From assembly GCA_040880025.1 (NCBI GenBank), contig JBBDJD010000013.1, positions 372,001 through 436,000 on the forward strand: 64,000 bases of DNA, given 5' to 3'. This DNA comes from RCIO01 sp040880025 (GTDB lineage Bacteria > Pseudomonadota > Alphaproteobacteria > Rhizobiales > Rhizobiaceae). Under the pieces are notes generated by a model. The model saw nothing but the letters and a program-made list of their open reading frames with translations, made no database searches and was not told the origin of the DNA. A program made the position numbers and the translations under genes. Below, in pieces: positions 16,396 to 24,763 of this stretch (the stretch's first letter is position 1; the number at the start of each line of letters is the position of its first letter).

Positions 16396-18957
16396 ATGTC
16401 AAAATCTTACGGGACAATATTTCTATCACACGCCAGCGCGGACAAACCGCTCGTCGAGTCCATTTATCGACGACTTGATGCGGCAAACACATTCTACGAT
16501 ATCAAGACGATTGATCCGGGAGAGGCATTCATCGATGCTATGCGCCGCGGAGTCGCTGGACAGAATATTTTTGTTCTCTTCCATTCGCCAAATACCATCA
16601 ATACTTGGGTCGAATTTGAGAAACGTCTTGAAGAAGTCAATCATGCGGCCAACGGCGGCGCCCTGTTCGTTATTCCAATAGGGGGTGAGACGTATCAAAG
16701 CCTTCCTGGTTGGATGAAAGGATTTATGACTGCAACGGAGCATTACAATGCTTCAGACGTGGCGCGAACCATTATTTACCTACAAAACAAAATAGTCAAG
16801 CTTCAGGAAAACAATAGAGATGTAATTGTCGGCCGGGAAGATTTATGTCGTCGTATACATCTAACTGTACTACAGAATGTTCCGAAGTACGGAATCCCAT
16901 TGCAGCATGTTGTTCTGACTGGCCTACCTGGGATGGGCCGTAACACCGTCGCTGGCGAGGTCATTCGAAATAGCTTTGGCATGATGCGTTCTGCGGGTCC
17001 GGTTTTCGACCTTCCGGACATGGCAGAGGCAGTCAATTTCTATTTGACATTTAAGCAAGACATAGATGGACTGATGTCTAAAGAGGAGATTGAAAAGCAA
17101 ATAGTTGCATTTGGAAAACTGTCGCCAGAAGCGCAAGCTAAGGCGATTCACGCGCAGGCCAAGCATTGGGCTGATTTGAATCAGCCGATTGTAGTAAAGA
17201 CGCGCTGGGGTCTTCGAGATCGTTCCCGGCACTTGAAGCCATGGTTCGATGCGTTCTTGAGGTTGTCTGAGGGTACTCCCAGCCTGAGAATAATTTATGT
17301 ATCTGAGCGTCGGCTTCCCGAAGAGGAAATATTTGGAAGGAAGAATATTTCTCAGTTTCCCATTGGGCAGCTGAACGATGTTGATATCCAAATAATTTTA
17401 AGCAAATTGATAGAGCCTAGACATTTTGATGCATCAAAATCTGAAGAATTTTCCCAATTGATCTTGGGTCATCCCGCGACAGCTCACTATATGGCACTGT
17501 TGGTAAACGCCGGTCGGAATTTGGATACACTCAAAGCCAATCCTGAACCAGTAGTTGCTTTCCAGAATCGCGCGCTAGATACAATATTTTCATCCGATGC
17601 GATTGGCGAAAATCAGAAGAAGATCATTGCATTGCTAGGTCTTTTCCCGCGACTTTCGCTAAACATGATGGCGCGCGTTTTGCATGCAAGTCCAGCGGAC
17701 GTTGCAACGGAATTGTGGGAAATTATCGACTATTCGCTCGTCGTTGCAACAGGCGCCGATTATTACAGCTGCCCGGACGTTGTCGCTTCCCGATCGCGCA
17801 GAGAATTAGGTGAACTTAGTGCTCCTTTGTTGACAGATGTCAAAGCGCAGATTGAAGCCGACATCGATGCGGGAAAGCTCGACACCAACCTCATCGAAGC
17901 CTTGATGGTGTCAACGGTAGAGCTCGCAGGTGGTATTCCTACCGAATTGCGAGGCTTGGTTACTAGCTCTACACTCCTAACCATTGTTACTGACCGGTTC
18001 CATCGAGCCAGGGCGATGTCGAAGGGGAATAAGGCGGCATTCGAAAGCACATACAATCTGTCGCGAATTGCTCTCGACATGAAAGTGTCTGACGATGCGG
18101 TGGAACAGATACTTTTTACGGGTGGGGACAGCGCCATTCGCGCGGGACTTTTCCCTGGCGACATTATCGATCGCATGGAGCAGGCTGCACTACCATCTGT
18201 CTACTATCTGCGAGGAAGCTATGCATTCCACGTGGAGAAAGATTTGAGCAAGGCAATTAAAAATCTTCGTATTGCGCTGTCTTTGAAACATTTCAAGCTT
18301 CGCAATACACGTTTACTCGCAAGGGCGCTAATTCGTAACCAGAATTTTTCTGACGCGCTGTCGGCGCTTAACGATCTGACTGCGAACCAACTAGAGCGCG
18401 AAACTGGCTTGCTGATATTGAAAATTCGGGCTCTTCGAGGGATGAGGTTGCACAAGGAAGCAGATGACTTGGAGAAGAAGTTATCTGGAGCGGATGATGA
18501 GTATGGTGATGTCGCACTGTTTAATGCGGCAAAACTGCTTCGAGAGATGAAGCTACCGGAAGCGGTAGAACAACTGGAAATAGCTAATAGGGCGCCGCGA
18601 GTTAACCAGTTTACTCGTCAGCTTTTGGAATGTGCTGTGAGGATCGAGGCTGGCGACCCGTCTCTCCTTCCGCTTGTTGCGGAGACCGCAATTTCTGTTA
18701 ACCGCCATTTTGATGCGTGGCAATTGCAGGCTCGACACGCGGTTGTGGAAGGAAAGTGGCAGGAGGCCGAGGCTTTGCTCGCTAAGATCGAGCGAAAAGA
18801 CTACTATGATCTTCAGATTGAAAGGCGTTGTTTGGAACTTAAGATGCGCGATCCAGATGTGTCCAGGGACGTGGCTTTAGTGCGAGACTGTGAGCTGAGA
18901 TTGGAAGAGGTAGCTCGCTTGAGTGTTAACTCTCCAGAAGGTTTCAGGGACGCGTAA
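16396..18957 (+). CDS. TIR / NB-ARC-like / repeat protein, probable NLR-type immune protein
   Basis: From ATG 16396 the product is 853 residues. Residues 5-130 form a TIR domain: TIFLSHASAD, a central FVLFHSPN strand, then W71-x3-E75 where NAD-cleaving TIRs keep their catalytic glutamate. An NB-ARC/STAND-like module follows with the lead-in IVGREDL (144-150), strand HVVLTGLPGMGRNTV (171-185), a YVSERR strand, an LGHPAT motif and a winged-helix-like LGLFPRLSLNMMARVLHAS. The P-loop has R182 and N183 in place of Lys and Ser/Thr. The last ~300 residues are helical, TPR-like repeats. AT-rich composition and solitary placement after parC suggest transfer. An anti-phage role is inferred from architecture only. 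Confidence 0.82.
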   Translation: MSKSYGTIFLSHASADKPLVESIYRRLDAANTFYDIKTIDPGEAFIDAMRRGVAGQNIFVLFHSPNTINTWVEFEKRLEEVNHAANGGALFVIPIGGETYQSLPGWMKGFMTATEHYNASDVARTIIYLQNKIVKLQENNRDVIVGREDLCRRIHLTVLQNVPKYGIPLQHVVLTGLPGMGRNTVAGEVIRNSFGMMRSAGPVFDLPDMAEAVNFYLTFKQDIDGLMSKEEIEKQIVAFGKLSPEAQAKAIHAQAKHWADLNQPIVVKTRWGLRDRSRHLKPWFDAFLRLSEGTPSLRIIYVSERRLPEEEIFGRKNISQFPIGQLNDVDIQIILSKLIEPRHFDASKSEEFSQLILGHPATAHYMALLVNAGRNLDTLKANPEPVVAFQNRALDTIFSSDAIGENQKKIIALLGLFPRLSLNMMARVLHASPADVATELWEIIDYSLVVATGADYYSCPDVVASRSRRELGELSAPLLTDVKAQIEADIDAGKLDTNLIEALMVSTVELAGGIPTELRGLVTSSTLLTIVTDRFHRARAMSKGNKAAFESTYNLSRIALDMKVSDDAVEQILFTGGDSAIRAGLFPGDIIDRMEQAALPSVYYLRGSYAFHVEKDLSKAIKNLRIALSLKHFKLRNTRLLARALIRNQNFSDALSALNDLTANQLERETGLLILKIRALRGMRLHKEADDLEKKLSGADDEYGDVALFNAAKLLREMKLPEAVEQLEIANRAPRVNQFTRQLLECAVRIEAGDPSLLPLVAETAISVNRHFDAWQLQARHAVVEGKWQEAEALLAKIERKDYYDLQIERRCLELKMRDPDVSRDVALVRDCELRLEEVARLSVNSPEGFRDA

Positions 18958-19039
18958 GAGAAGAGTTAGGGCCAACATCCTACTGCTCTTCACAATCCAT
19001 CGACTACAGGGACAGATTCGCCTCTGAAAATTTCCTTTC

Positions 19040-19195
19040 CCACCAACCCCTTGTCTTCACGGACTATTCGCTATTCGCCACTCACTTTTCTATCCCCACC
19101 CTTTCAATTTCCCTTACCATCCCCGTTGCAAATACCGCTGCGCGGGGGGCCGCGGACGATGTGCACTCCAAGCGTGAAGCGCCGACGGTCGGTGG
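19040..19195. repeat. Partial copy (A) of the 530-bp dispersed element
   Basis: This stretch shares the left half of the larger element: a CTATTCGC-rich run, TATCCCCACCCT, the core TTGCAAATACCGCTGCGCGG, then GTGCACTCC and GACGGTCGGTG. The right half is missing. It lies directly 3' of the small membrane gene at 19203-19379. Confidence 0.65.
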
Positions 19196-19202
19196 CGCGC
19201 CA

Positions 19203-19379
19203 CTACCCGCCCCGGCGCATCTTCACCACCGCGCCCACCAGCCCAAGCAGACAGGCGGCGACCGCCACATATTGTATGGTCGCCAGCGCGGTGCTCGGCG
19301 CCTCGTCGGCCGAAAGGATCAGCCAGCCCATCAGGACCAGCCCGACCGCGCTGACGATCGCGGATGTCTTTGGGGTCAC
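19203..19379 (-). CDS. Small two-helix membrane protein
   Basis: A 58-residue frame starts at GTG 19379 behind an excellent GGGAGGA site with 8-9 bases spacing. The peptide starts MTPKTS and consists of two hydrophobic helices (IVSAVGLVLMGWLIL and YVAVAACLLGLVGAVV) with a short acidic loop between and a basic tail KMRRGG. This pattern fits a small inner-membrane protein with both ends inside. No family is recognised. Partial repeat A lies directly downstream and a repeat-rich tract upstream. Confidence 0.55.
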   Translation of the reverse strand: MTPKTSAIVSAVGLVLMGWLILSADEAPSTALATIQYVAVAACLLGLVGAVVKMRRGG

Positions 19380-19568
19380 CGGCGCTTCCTCCCTTGCCGC
19401 AAGACGGAACAGGGCGGAAAGTGGAGCGGCGTTCCCCCGCGCTGTCAAGCAGTGAGCAGCCGGTTCGCGTAGCGAATTCATCGTGCCGGTGGCACGATGA
19501 AAGGCCGGCGAACGCCGGGACGCTGCGAAGCAGCGGGGACCCGGCCTGCGGCCGCCAACCTCTCCGCG

Positions 19569-19609
19569 CGTCATCCCGGAAGCCGGAGCGATAGCGCAGG
19601 CTGTCCGGG
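19569..19609 (+). repeat. 41-bp direct repeat, copy 1
   Basis: It begins CGTCATCCCGGAAG and ends GTCCGG; about five of 41 bases differ from copy 2 at 20468-20508. It belongs to the GTCATCCCGG extragenic family common in alphaproteobacteria. Confidence 0.6.
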
Positions 19610-19674
19610 ACCCATTCCGTGACTCGGCGGCCGGGCGCATCCGTTCCGGAATGGATCCCGGCTCTGCGCGGCTT

Positions 19675-20205
19675 CGCCGCTTGGCCGGGATGACGGCGGA
19701 AGTGGTGCGCCCGCGTGGATAAATTTCCGGCGTCGCATCTCCCAACCCTTGGCCCCTACTCGCTATTTCCTATTCGCTACTCGCCTCTTTATCCCCGCCC
19801 TTTCCATCTCCCTTATCCTCGCCGGTGCAAATACCGCTGCGCGGGAAACGGGTGTGCACTCCGAGCATCCGGGCGGCGGTCGGTGCCGAGCGGGCGGCGT
19901 TTCGAGAACGCTGCTGGGCGATGAGCCCCCACGCACGGGCCCACGGGTAGTCCGCGTCTTGTCCCGTTAGTTCGGGGTCAGCCGGAGGCCTTCAGAAGAC
20001 CGAAGACCTCCCGAGCGGGTAGCCTCCCAGACCACCGGGTGAGCTCTTCCGAATAGGAGGTACTCAGGGCAAGAACACCGGCGGGCGCGTGACAGGCGTC
20101 ACAAAAATAATAAGCAGAGACGGCTGTCATGCGTCCGCTTCCCACTTTCGGCCCTCATGGTGAGCTTGCCGAAGGATCAATGGCCAGACCGGAAACGGGG
20201 CGTGG
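19675..20205 (+). repeat. Full copy (B) of a ~530-bp dispersed element
   Basis: Reading along +, the blocks are GCGTGGATAAAT, TCTTTATCCCC, TCGCCGGTGCAAATACCG, a GGGTGTGCACTCCGAGCATC block, GCTGCTGGGCGATGAGCCCC, TAGTCCGCGTCTT and CGAGCGGGTAGCCTCCCAGA. Then come GAATAGGAGGTACTCAGGGC, a small hairpin (20089-20102) and a TCGGCCCTCAT...GATCAATGGCCAGACCGG end. The same blocks appear in the same order on the opposite strand at 62563-63091. Long blocks are identical while linkers vary, so the pair is conserved block by block. Confidence 0.8.
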
Positions 20206-20234
20206 TAACGGAGATGCTTGTGCGAATGAAGATA

Positions 20235-20439
20235 CCCCCCTCTGTCCTGCCGGACATCTCCCCCACAAGGAGGGAGATTGGCAGCTTCGGCGCTGGCTCT
20301 TCTCCTGAGACGTTGGCGAAAGCCGTCGCGATGGCTGATCTCCCTCCTTGTGGCGGGGTGAGGAGCGGTCGCCTGAGGCGATCGATCGACAACGATTTGT
20401 CGATCGAAGCGAACGAACGTCCGGCAGGACAGAGGGGGG
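20235..20439. repeat. Large palindromic extragenic element
   Basis: Outer arms of 19 bases are perfectly complementary (20235-20253 and 20421-20439; CTGTCCTGCCGG against CCGGCAGGACAG). Inner arms built on ACAAGGAGGGAGAT (about 20259-20278) and ATCTCCCTCCTTGT (about 20337-20356) also pair. The perfect hairpin 20382-20407 is nested inside. This matches the mosaic palindromes of rhizobial intergenic regions. Confidence 0.75.
20382..20407. repeat. Hairpin repeat, perfect copy
   Basis: Perfect 11-base arms (TCGATCGACAA and TTGTCGATCGA) around a CGAT loop. An imperfect relative is at 10328-10353. Confidence 0.7.
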
Positions 20440-20467
20440 CGCGAAGGGGCACAGCCACCTCCAACCG

Positions 20468-20508
20468 CGTCATCCCGGAAGGCGGAGCCATAGCGAAGCT
20501 CGTCCGGC
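20468..20508 (+). repeat. 41-bp direct repeat, copy 2
   Basis: Second copy of the CGTCATCCCGGAAG repeat found at 19569-19609, same orientation, about 0.9 kb apart. Confidence 0.6.
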
Positions 20509-20621
20509 CGCAGGCCGAGGCGGCGACTGCCGCCCGCCGGTCGTCCGGCGCCCCCGCGGAGGGCCAGCGAACGAAGTGAGCGATACGGCCCGTGAGCGAA
20601 ATCAACAGAAAGGAAACACCA

Positions 20622-20888
20622 ATGCCCAAACCCGCAACCGCCACCCTGCCGCCCGTCATCCTCGACGCGCTCAACGAGGCCGTCCGCATCGCCGCGCGCA
20701 CCGACGGCGCGCCGGGCCGCTGCGCCCGCAAGACCTGCCGCCGTTCCGGCCGCTGCCACTCCAGGCTGGACCATGAACGCAATCCCGATTGCGCCGGACA
20801 TCTCACCGCCCGCGCGGAGGACAGCGCCGTCGACATGCTGGTGTTCCTGTACAAGCTGAGACGGGACGCGGAACGCGCGCCGGCGTGA
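20622..20888 (+). CDS. Cysteine-rich small protein of unknown function
   Basis: An 88-residue frame starts at ATG 20622 with a GAAAGGA site about 8 bases upstream. The middle of the protein is rich in Cys, His and Arg: C-x4-C-x5-C-H, then H, C and H in HERNPDC-AGH. A zinc-ribbon or structural metal site is plausible. The ends are helical with no membrane segment. It is flanked by repeat DNA upstream and faces the VOC gene downstream. I do not recognise a named family. Confidence 0.6.
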   Translation: MPKPATATLPPVILDALNEAVRIAARTDGAPGRCARKTCRRSGRCHSRLDHERNPDCAGHLTARAEDSAVDMLVFLYKLRRDAERAPA

Positions 20889-20900
20889 GGGCGCGCGCGC

Positions 20901-21257
20901 CTACCCCGGCCCGATGATCTCGGCGACCGTGCCGTCCGGGCAGTGGAAATGCTGCCATTTCCTGCCCCCGGCCGCCTGGACCTCGCCGATGAAGCTGACG
21001 CCCGCCGCCGCCATCGCCGCGCGCGTGGCGTCGAAATCGTCGACCGCGAAGCCGACGACCGGGCCGGTGGTGAAGAACGCATGAAAATCGTCCTCCGGCC
21101 CGTAGAGCTCGAAGATGGTGCCGTCGGCCAGTTCGAAGCCGGCCAGGCCCGTCTCCTGCCGCGCCATGTCGGCGCCGATGACGTCCCGGAAAAGCCTCAC
21201 CGTTTCATCGAGGCGCATGGTGCGCATCCCCACGAAACCAATCCCGTTCACCGCCAT
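20901..21257 (-). CDS. VOC (glyoxalase/bleomycin-resistance fold) family protein
   Basis: The 118-residue product is one VOC module with the usual two beta-alpha-beta-beta-beta halves: GIGFVGMRTMRLDETVRLF at the start and VGFAVDDFDATRAAMAAAGV in the middle, ending FHCPDGTVAEIIGPG. Members are metal-dependent lyases, isomerases, dioxygenases or binding proteins. The first half has no clear His metal ligand, while the second carries H-F-H near 103-105, so the activity cannot be assigned. It is followed, same strand, by no close partner; bpt lies 63 bases upstream on the same strand. Confidence 0.82.
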   Translation of the reverse strand: MAVNGIGFVGMRTMRLDETVRLFRDVIGADMARQETGLAGFELADGTIFELYGPEDDFHAFFTTGPVVGFAVDDFDATRAAMAAAGVSFIGEVQAAGGRKWQHFHCPDGTVAEIIGPG

Positions 21258-21320
21258 TCGCCGCGCCCGCCTGTTGAAGTCGTCAATGCGGGTCGAGCGC
21301 CAGCCGCCGCCATCCGCGCC

Positions 21321-22073
21321 TTACGCCGCGTTAAACCGCTCCCAGCCCTTGGGGCCGAGATGTTCCTGCGGCTGGAAGCGCACCTTGTAGGCCATCTTGC
21401 GCGAGCCGTTCACCCAGTAGCCGAGATAGACATGCGGCAGGCCGGCCGTGCGCGCGCGCTCGATATGGTCGAGGATCATGTAGGTGCCCAGCGAGCGGTC
21501 GCCGGCTTCCGGATCGAAGAAGGAATAGACCATCGACAGCCCGTCGCCCATGTGGTCGGTCAGCGCCACCGCCACCAGCGGGCCTTCGCCCTTGCCGGTG
21601 ATGAAGCTGTCGGGCCCGCGCCGCCGGTATTCCACCACCCTGGTCTCGACATGGCTGTCTTCCACCATCATCGCGTAGTCCAGCACCGTCATGTCCGACA
21701 TGCCGCCCCGGCGGTGGCGCGAATCCAGATAGGCGCGAAACAGCGAATATTGCTCGGTGGTGGGTTCGGCGCGGTGTTGCGCGCCGATCAAATCGTCATT
21801 GCGCAGCCTCACCCGGCGCATGTTCTTCGTCGGCTCGAACTCATGCGCCAGGATGCGCACCGACACGCAGGCCCGGCAGGTCTCGCAGGCCGGCCGGTAG
21901 GCGATGTTCTGCGAGCGGCGGAAGCCGCCCTGGGTCAAAAGGTCGTTGAGCTCCGGCGCCTTGTTGCCGACCAGATGCGTGAACACCTTCCGCTCGAACT
22001 GCCCGTCAATATACGGGCATGGCGACGGCGCGGTCAGGAAGAACTGCGGTGTCTGTGTCGAATGATGCGTCAT
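21321..22073 (-). CDS. bpt: Aspartate/glutamate leucyltransferase (N-end rule Bpt)
   Basis: Bpt transfers leucine from Leu-tRNA to proteins with N-terminal Asp or Glu and so marks them for ClpAP via ClpS. The 250-residue product has the bacterial ATE1-like signature: FFLTAPSPCPYIDGQ at the start, then the conserved cysteine cluster YRPACETCRACVSVRI. The C-terminal acyltransferase half has GYWVNGSRKMAYKVRFQP. Length fits the family (about 240-250). It may share a transcript with the VOC gene 63 bases downstream. Confidence 0.92.
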   Translation of the reverse strand: MTHHSTQTPQFFLTAPSPCPYIDGQFERKVFTHLVGNKAPELNDLLTQGGFRRSQNIAYRPACETCRACVSVRILAHEFEPTKNMRRVRLRNDDLIGAQHRAEPTTEQYSLFRAYLDSRHRRGGMSDMTVLDYAMMVEDSHVETRVVEYRRRGPDSFITGKGEGPLVAVALTDHMGDGLSMVYSFFDPEAGDRSLGTYMILDHIERARTAGLPHVYLGYWVNGSRKMAYKVRFQPQEHLGPKGWERFNAA

Positions 22074-22228
22074 TTGGCCGGAATTGTAGACCGTACTCGG
22101 TTAAGAGCAAGCTTGGCCGTGGCGCGCCAAAAATCAACAGAAGAATGCCGCCAAATGCGGCGTCAACGATCAATAATACTGGAGGTGGCTGCTCTTGAGC
22201 ACCGGTTTCGTGCTGAAGGCCGCCTGTT

Positions 22229-22705
22229 TCAGCCCAGCCGGTCGCTGCGCGCCACCACGGTGCCCAGCAGAAGGTCGTGCAGCGCGCGCTTGCGGTCGGT
22301 GAAAAGCGTCACCAGAAGCACCAGCGGCGTCAGCACCGCGTTGGCGGCCCAGAACAGCACCGAATGCATCACCGCCAGCATCCCGTCGACCGGCCGTCCG
22401 TCGAGGCGTTCCAGCTTGATGTCCATCATCCGCATGCCCACGGTCGCCTGTTCGGGCCCGCCCAGCGTGTTCCAGATGTACAGGATGGCGACGATCGGAA
22501 ACAGGATGCCGAACAGCATCCAGCCCAGCCCGAAGGTCAGCAGGCCGAGCAGCAGCACCACCACCGCGAACGGGATCATCAACAGCCCCACGATCACATA
22601 GTCGAGGAGGAAGGCGAAGATCCGGCGCGTGCGCACGCCGTCATAGGCCCGCACATCGTCGAGCCGGTCGGTAATGATCTCGCCGTCGAGAACCTTGGTG
22701 TTCAT
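22229..22705 (-). CDS. RDD-family membrane protein
   Basis: From the ATG at 22705 the product is 158 residues. The RDD pattern is visible: R-R-x-x-A-F-L-L-D at RRIFAFLLDYVIVG in helix 1, a long second hydrophobic hairpin, and the third element GMRMMDIKLERLDG. RDD proteins are small inner-membrane proteins; some act in ion exchange, most are uncharacterised. A longer frame extends upstream to 22888 but the added residues are arginine-rich and uncharacteristic. The kinase gene ends 62 bases upstream on the same strand. Confidence 0.85.
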   Translation of the reverse strand: MNTKVLDGEIITDRLDDVRAYDGVRTRRIFAFLLDYVIVGLLMIPFAVVVLLLGLLTFGLGWMLFGILFPIVAILYIWNTLGGPEQATVGMRMMDIKLERLDGRPVDGMLAVMHSVLFWAANAVLTPLVLLVTLFTDRKRALHDLLLGTVVARSDRLG

Positions 22706-22767
22706 CGTTGCTCCCTTTTGCCTGTCACAATCAGATGGGGATTGGCGCCGCGACTTCAAGCTTGCCC

Positions 22768-24027
22768 TCAGGCGGCGGCCGGAAAGCTCACCACGAACAC
22801 CGACCCGCCATCGTCCGGCGCTTCGTAGCGCACCTCGCCGCCGTGATGCTTCGCGATCTGGCGCACCAGCGACAGGCCGAGCCCCCATCCGCCGGCATGT
22901 TCGCCGCGTCCCGCCGGGCGGTAGAAGGCCTCGAATATGCGCTCGCGCTCGGCCGCCGTGATGCCGGCGCCTCTGTCGGCGACGCGCAGCACCGGTTGGC
23001 CGCCTTCCTTCGCAACCGATACGGCAATCGGCGGCGCGCCATGCCGCTGGGCGTTCAGGATCAGGTTGCGGATGAGCCGCGTCACCAGCTTCGGATCGCC
23101 GCGCATGACCGCCTCGTCGCCGGTGACGCTCACCCCGTTGCGCGCGCCTTCCTCGCTCGCCAGCGCAAGCAGATCGAACGCCTCCATCTGGTCCGGTTCC
23201 TCGACATGGTTCAGCCGGCTGGCCAGCAGGATCTCCCCGACCAGTTCGTCGAGTTCGCTGAGGTTCAGCACGATCTCGTCCTTGGTCGCCTCGTTCGGCG
23301 CCCTCTCATAGAGGTCGATCGCCATGCGCAGCCTCGCCAGCGGCGAGCGCAGTTCGTGGCTGGCATTGGCCAACAGCGCGCGGTGCGAGGCGATCAGCGC
23401 CTCGATCCGGTCGGCGGCGGCGTTGAAGCTCGTGGCGACGGCCGCCACCTCGTCATTGCCGGCCAGGCTCACGCGGGCAAGCTTGTCGCTCTCGCCCCAT
23501 GTCTCGACGCCGCGGCGCAATGTCTCCAGCCGCCGCGTCAGGTGACGCACCACCGGGTAGGAGGCAATCCCGATGAGCGCCGCGATCAGCGCCAGATAGG
23601 CCAGCGGGTTGCCCCCGAAGGGTCCGACCGGGTGTGCGATCCGCGCGGTCACGATGCGCCCGTCCGAGAGCTTGAAGGCAAACCCGTGATGGTCTCCCCG
23701 GTGCCGCCGCCCGCGCCAGAACGGCGTGTTGTCGGGCCGCGGAGGCCGCCCCACGACCACGATTGGCCGGCCATCGGCGTGATAGAGGCCGATTTCGGTG
23801 TCGAAGGCGTCGGCGAGCCTTGTGAGCAACACCCGTGTCTCGTCCGGGCTGGCGGTTCTCGGCAGCATCGCGACCATGAATGTGTCGAACCGGCCCTGCC
23901 AGCCGCGATCCTCCTCGTTCTGTCCAACACGCACGAAAATCCCGCTGACGATCGCCACCACGGCGAGGCTGACCAGCAGGGTAAGGTAGATCTTGAGAAA
24001 CAGGCTTGCGCGCAGGCGTCGAAGCAT
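22768..24027 (-). CDS. Two-component sensor histidine kinase (Cpx/Rst-like)
   Basis: From ATG 24027 the product is 419 residues (the in-frame start at 24063 adds 12). Transmembrane helix 1 is at about 11-32 and helix 2 at about 178-198, enclosing a periplasmic sensor. A HAMP linker leads to the H-box ASHELRSPLARLRMA with the phosphoacceptor histidine. The ATPase domain shows NLILNAQRHGAP (N-box), VADRGAGI and GWGLGLSLV (G-boxes). The gene begins 4 bases after the response regulator stop, so they are co-translated. A metal or envelope-stress signal is inferred from the Spy-like gene in the operon. Confidence 0.9.
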   Translation of the reverse strand: MLRRLRASLFLKIYLTLLVSLAVVAIVSGIFVRVGQNEEDRGWQGRFDTFMVAMLPRTASPDETRVLLTRLADAFDTEIGLYHADGRPIVVVGRPPRPDNTPFWRGRRHRGDHHGFAFKLSDGRIVTARIAHPVGPFGGNPLAYLALIAALIGIASYPVVRHLTRRLETLRRGVETWGESDKLARVSLAGNDEVAAVATSFNAAADRIEALIASHRALLANASHELRSPLARLRMAIDLYERAPNEATKDEIVLNLSELDELVGEILLASRLNHVEEPDQMEAFDLLALASEEGARNGVSVTGDEAVMRGDPKLVTRLIRNLILNAQRHGAPPIAVSVAKEGGQPVLRVADRGAGITAAERERIFEAFYRPAGRGEHAGGWGLGLSLVRQIAKHHGGEVRYEAPDDGGSVFVVSFPAAA

Positions 24028-24031
24028 CGCG

Positions 24032-24730
24032 TCAGCCTCCGTCCTGGTAGCGGGCGAAGACATAGCCGGTGCCGCGCACCGTGACGATGCGCTTGGGGTG
24101 TTTGGGATCGACTTCGATGGCGGCGCGGATGCGTGAGATGTGAACGTCGATCGAGCGATCGAAGGCTTCGAGCTCTGCGCCCTTCACCTTGTGCATCAGC
24201 TGCTCGCGCGACAGCGTGCGCCCGGCATTCTCGGCCAGCGCAACCAGCAGATCGAACTGGTGGCTGGTGAGCGGGCAGGCGTTTCCGTCGAGCCTGGCCA
24301 CGCGCGAGGCCGGGTCGATCTCCAGCCGGCCGAAGCGCAGCATGCGGCCGGTTTTTCCCGCCGCGCCGCCGCGCCGCCGCAGGATGGCTTTCAGTCGCGC
24401 AAGAAGTTCGCGCGGATTGAAAGGTTTGGGGAGGTAGTCGTCGGCGCCGATTTCAAGGCCCACGATCCTGTCCATCTCGTCGCCCTTGGCCGTCAGCATC
24501 AGCACCGGCACGTCGGAGATTGCGCGAATGCGCCGGCAGGTTTCGAATCCGTCAAGATCGGGAAGCATGATGTCGAGGATGACTGCATCCGGCTCGCGCC
24601 GGTTGAGCTCTGCCAGGCCGTCAGTGGCCGTTGCGGCAGTGTGAACTGTGAACCCGTTTTCGCTCAGATAGTCACGGACCATGGCGGACAGGCGCGTGTC
24701 GTCGTCGACGATCAGAACCTCATCCGCCAT
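24032..24730 (-). CDS. OmpR-family response regulator (Cpx/Rst-like)
   Basis: The 232-residue product has a receiver domain (acidic pocket DD-D near 9-11, phosphoacceptor D53 in ILDIMLPDLDG, T and K in LMLTAKG and LPKPF). A C-terminal OmpR winged helix follows, ending FDRSIDVHISRIRAAIE...RGTGYVF. It lies between a Spy/CpxP-like gene and its cognate kinase. Phosphorylated regulator probably controls this same operon through the GTAAA-N5-GTAAA site at 25435-25449, by analogy with CpxR. Confidence 0.93.
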   Translation of the reverse strand: MADEVLIVDDDTRLSAMVRDYLSENGFTVHTAATATDGLAELNRREPDAVILDIMLPDLDGFETCRRIRAISDVPVLMLTAKGDEMDRIVGLEIGADDYLPKPFNPRELLARLKAILRRRGGAAGKTGRMLRFGRLEIDPASRVARLDGNACPLTSHQFDLLVALAENAGRTLSREQLMHKVKGAELEAFDRSIDVHISRIRAAIEVDPKHPKRIVTVRGTGYVFARYQDGG

Positions 24731-24763
24731 GGCTGCACTCCGGACTTGTTGTGTCAGGCCGTC

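Larger units (their letters stand above)
19380..20621. other. 1.2-kb non-coding tract of stacked repeats
   Basis: No frame here has a ribosome site and credible protein. The tract holds two copies of a CGTCATCCCGGAAG repeat (19569-19609 and 20468-20508), several CCGGGATGACG-type palindromes near 19660-19700, the full element B (19675-20205) and a large palindrome (20235-20439). It resembles the mosaic intergenic repeats of rhizobia and contains no insertion sequence remnants that I can see. Confidence 0.7.

Noticed and set aside
19735..20110. 6S, SRP or RNase P RNA within element B
   Set aside because: Signature segments of these RNAs (for example the SRP GGTCAGG-CCGGAAG core) are absent, and the element is multicopy.
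19040..20621. CRISPR array or insertion sequence in the repeat tract
   Set aside because: No regularly spaced direct repeats with unique spacers, no transposase frame and no terminal inverted repeats flanking one.
20177..21082. Open frame across the repeat tract and the VOC gene
   Set aside because: Low-complexity translation through palindromes; no start site or homology signal.
22074..22228. Terminator-like TTGGC...GCCAA stem between bpt and the RDD gene
   Set aside because: Short imperfect stem with no T run in the direction of the flanking genes.
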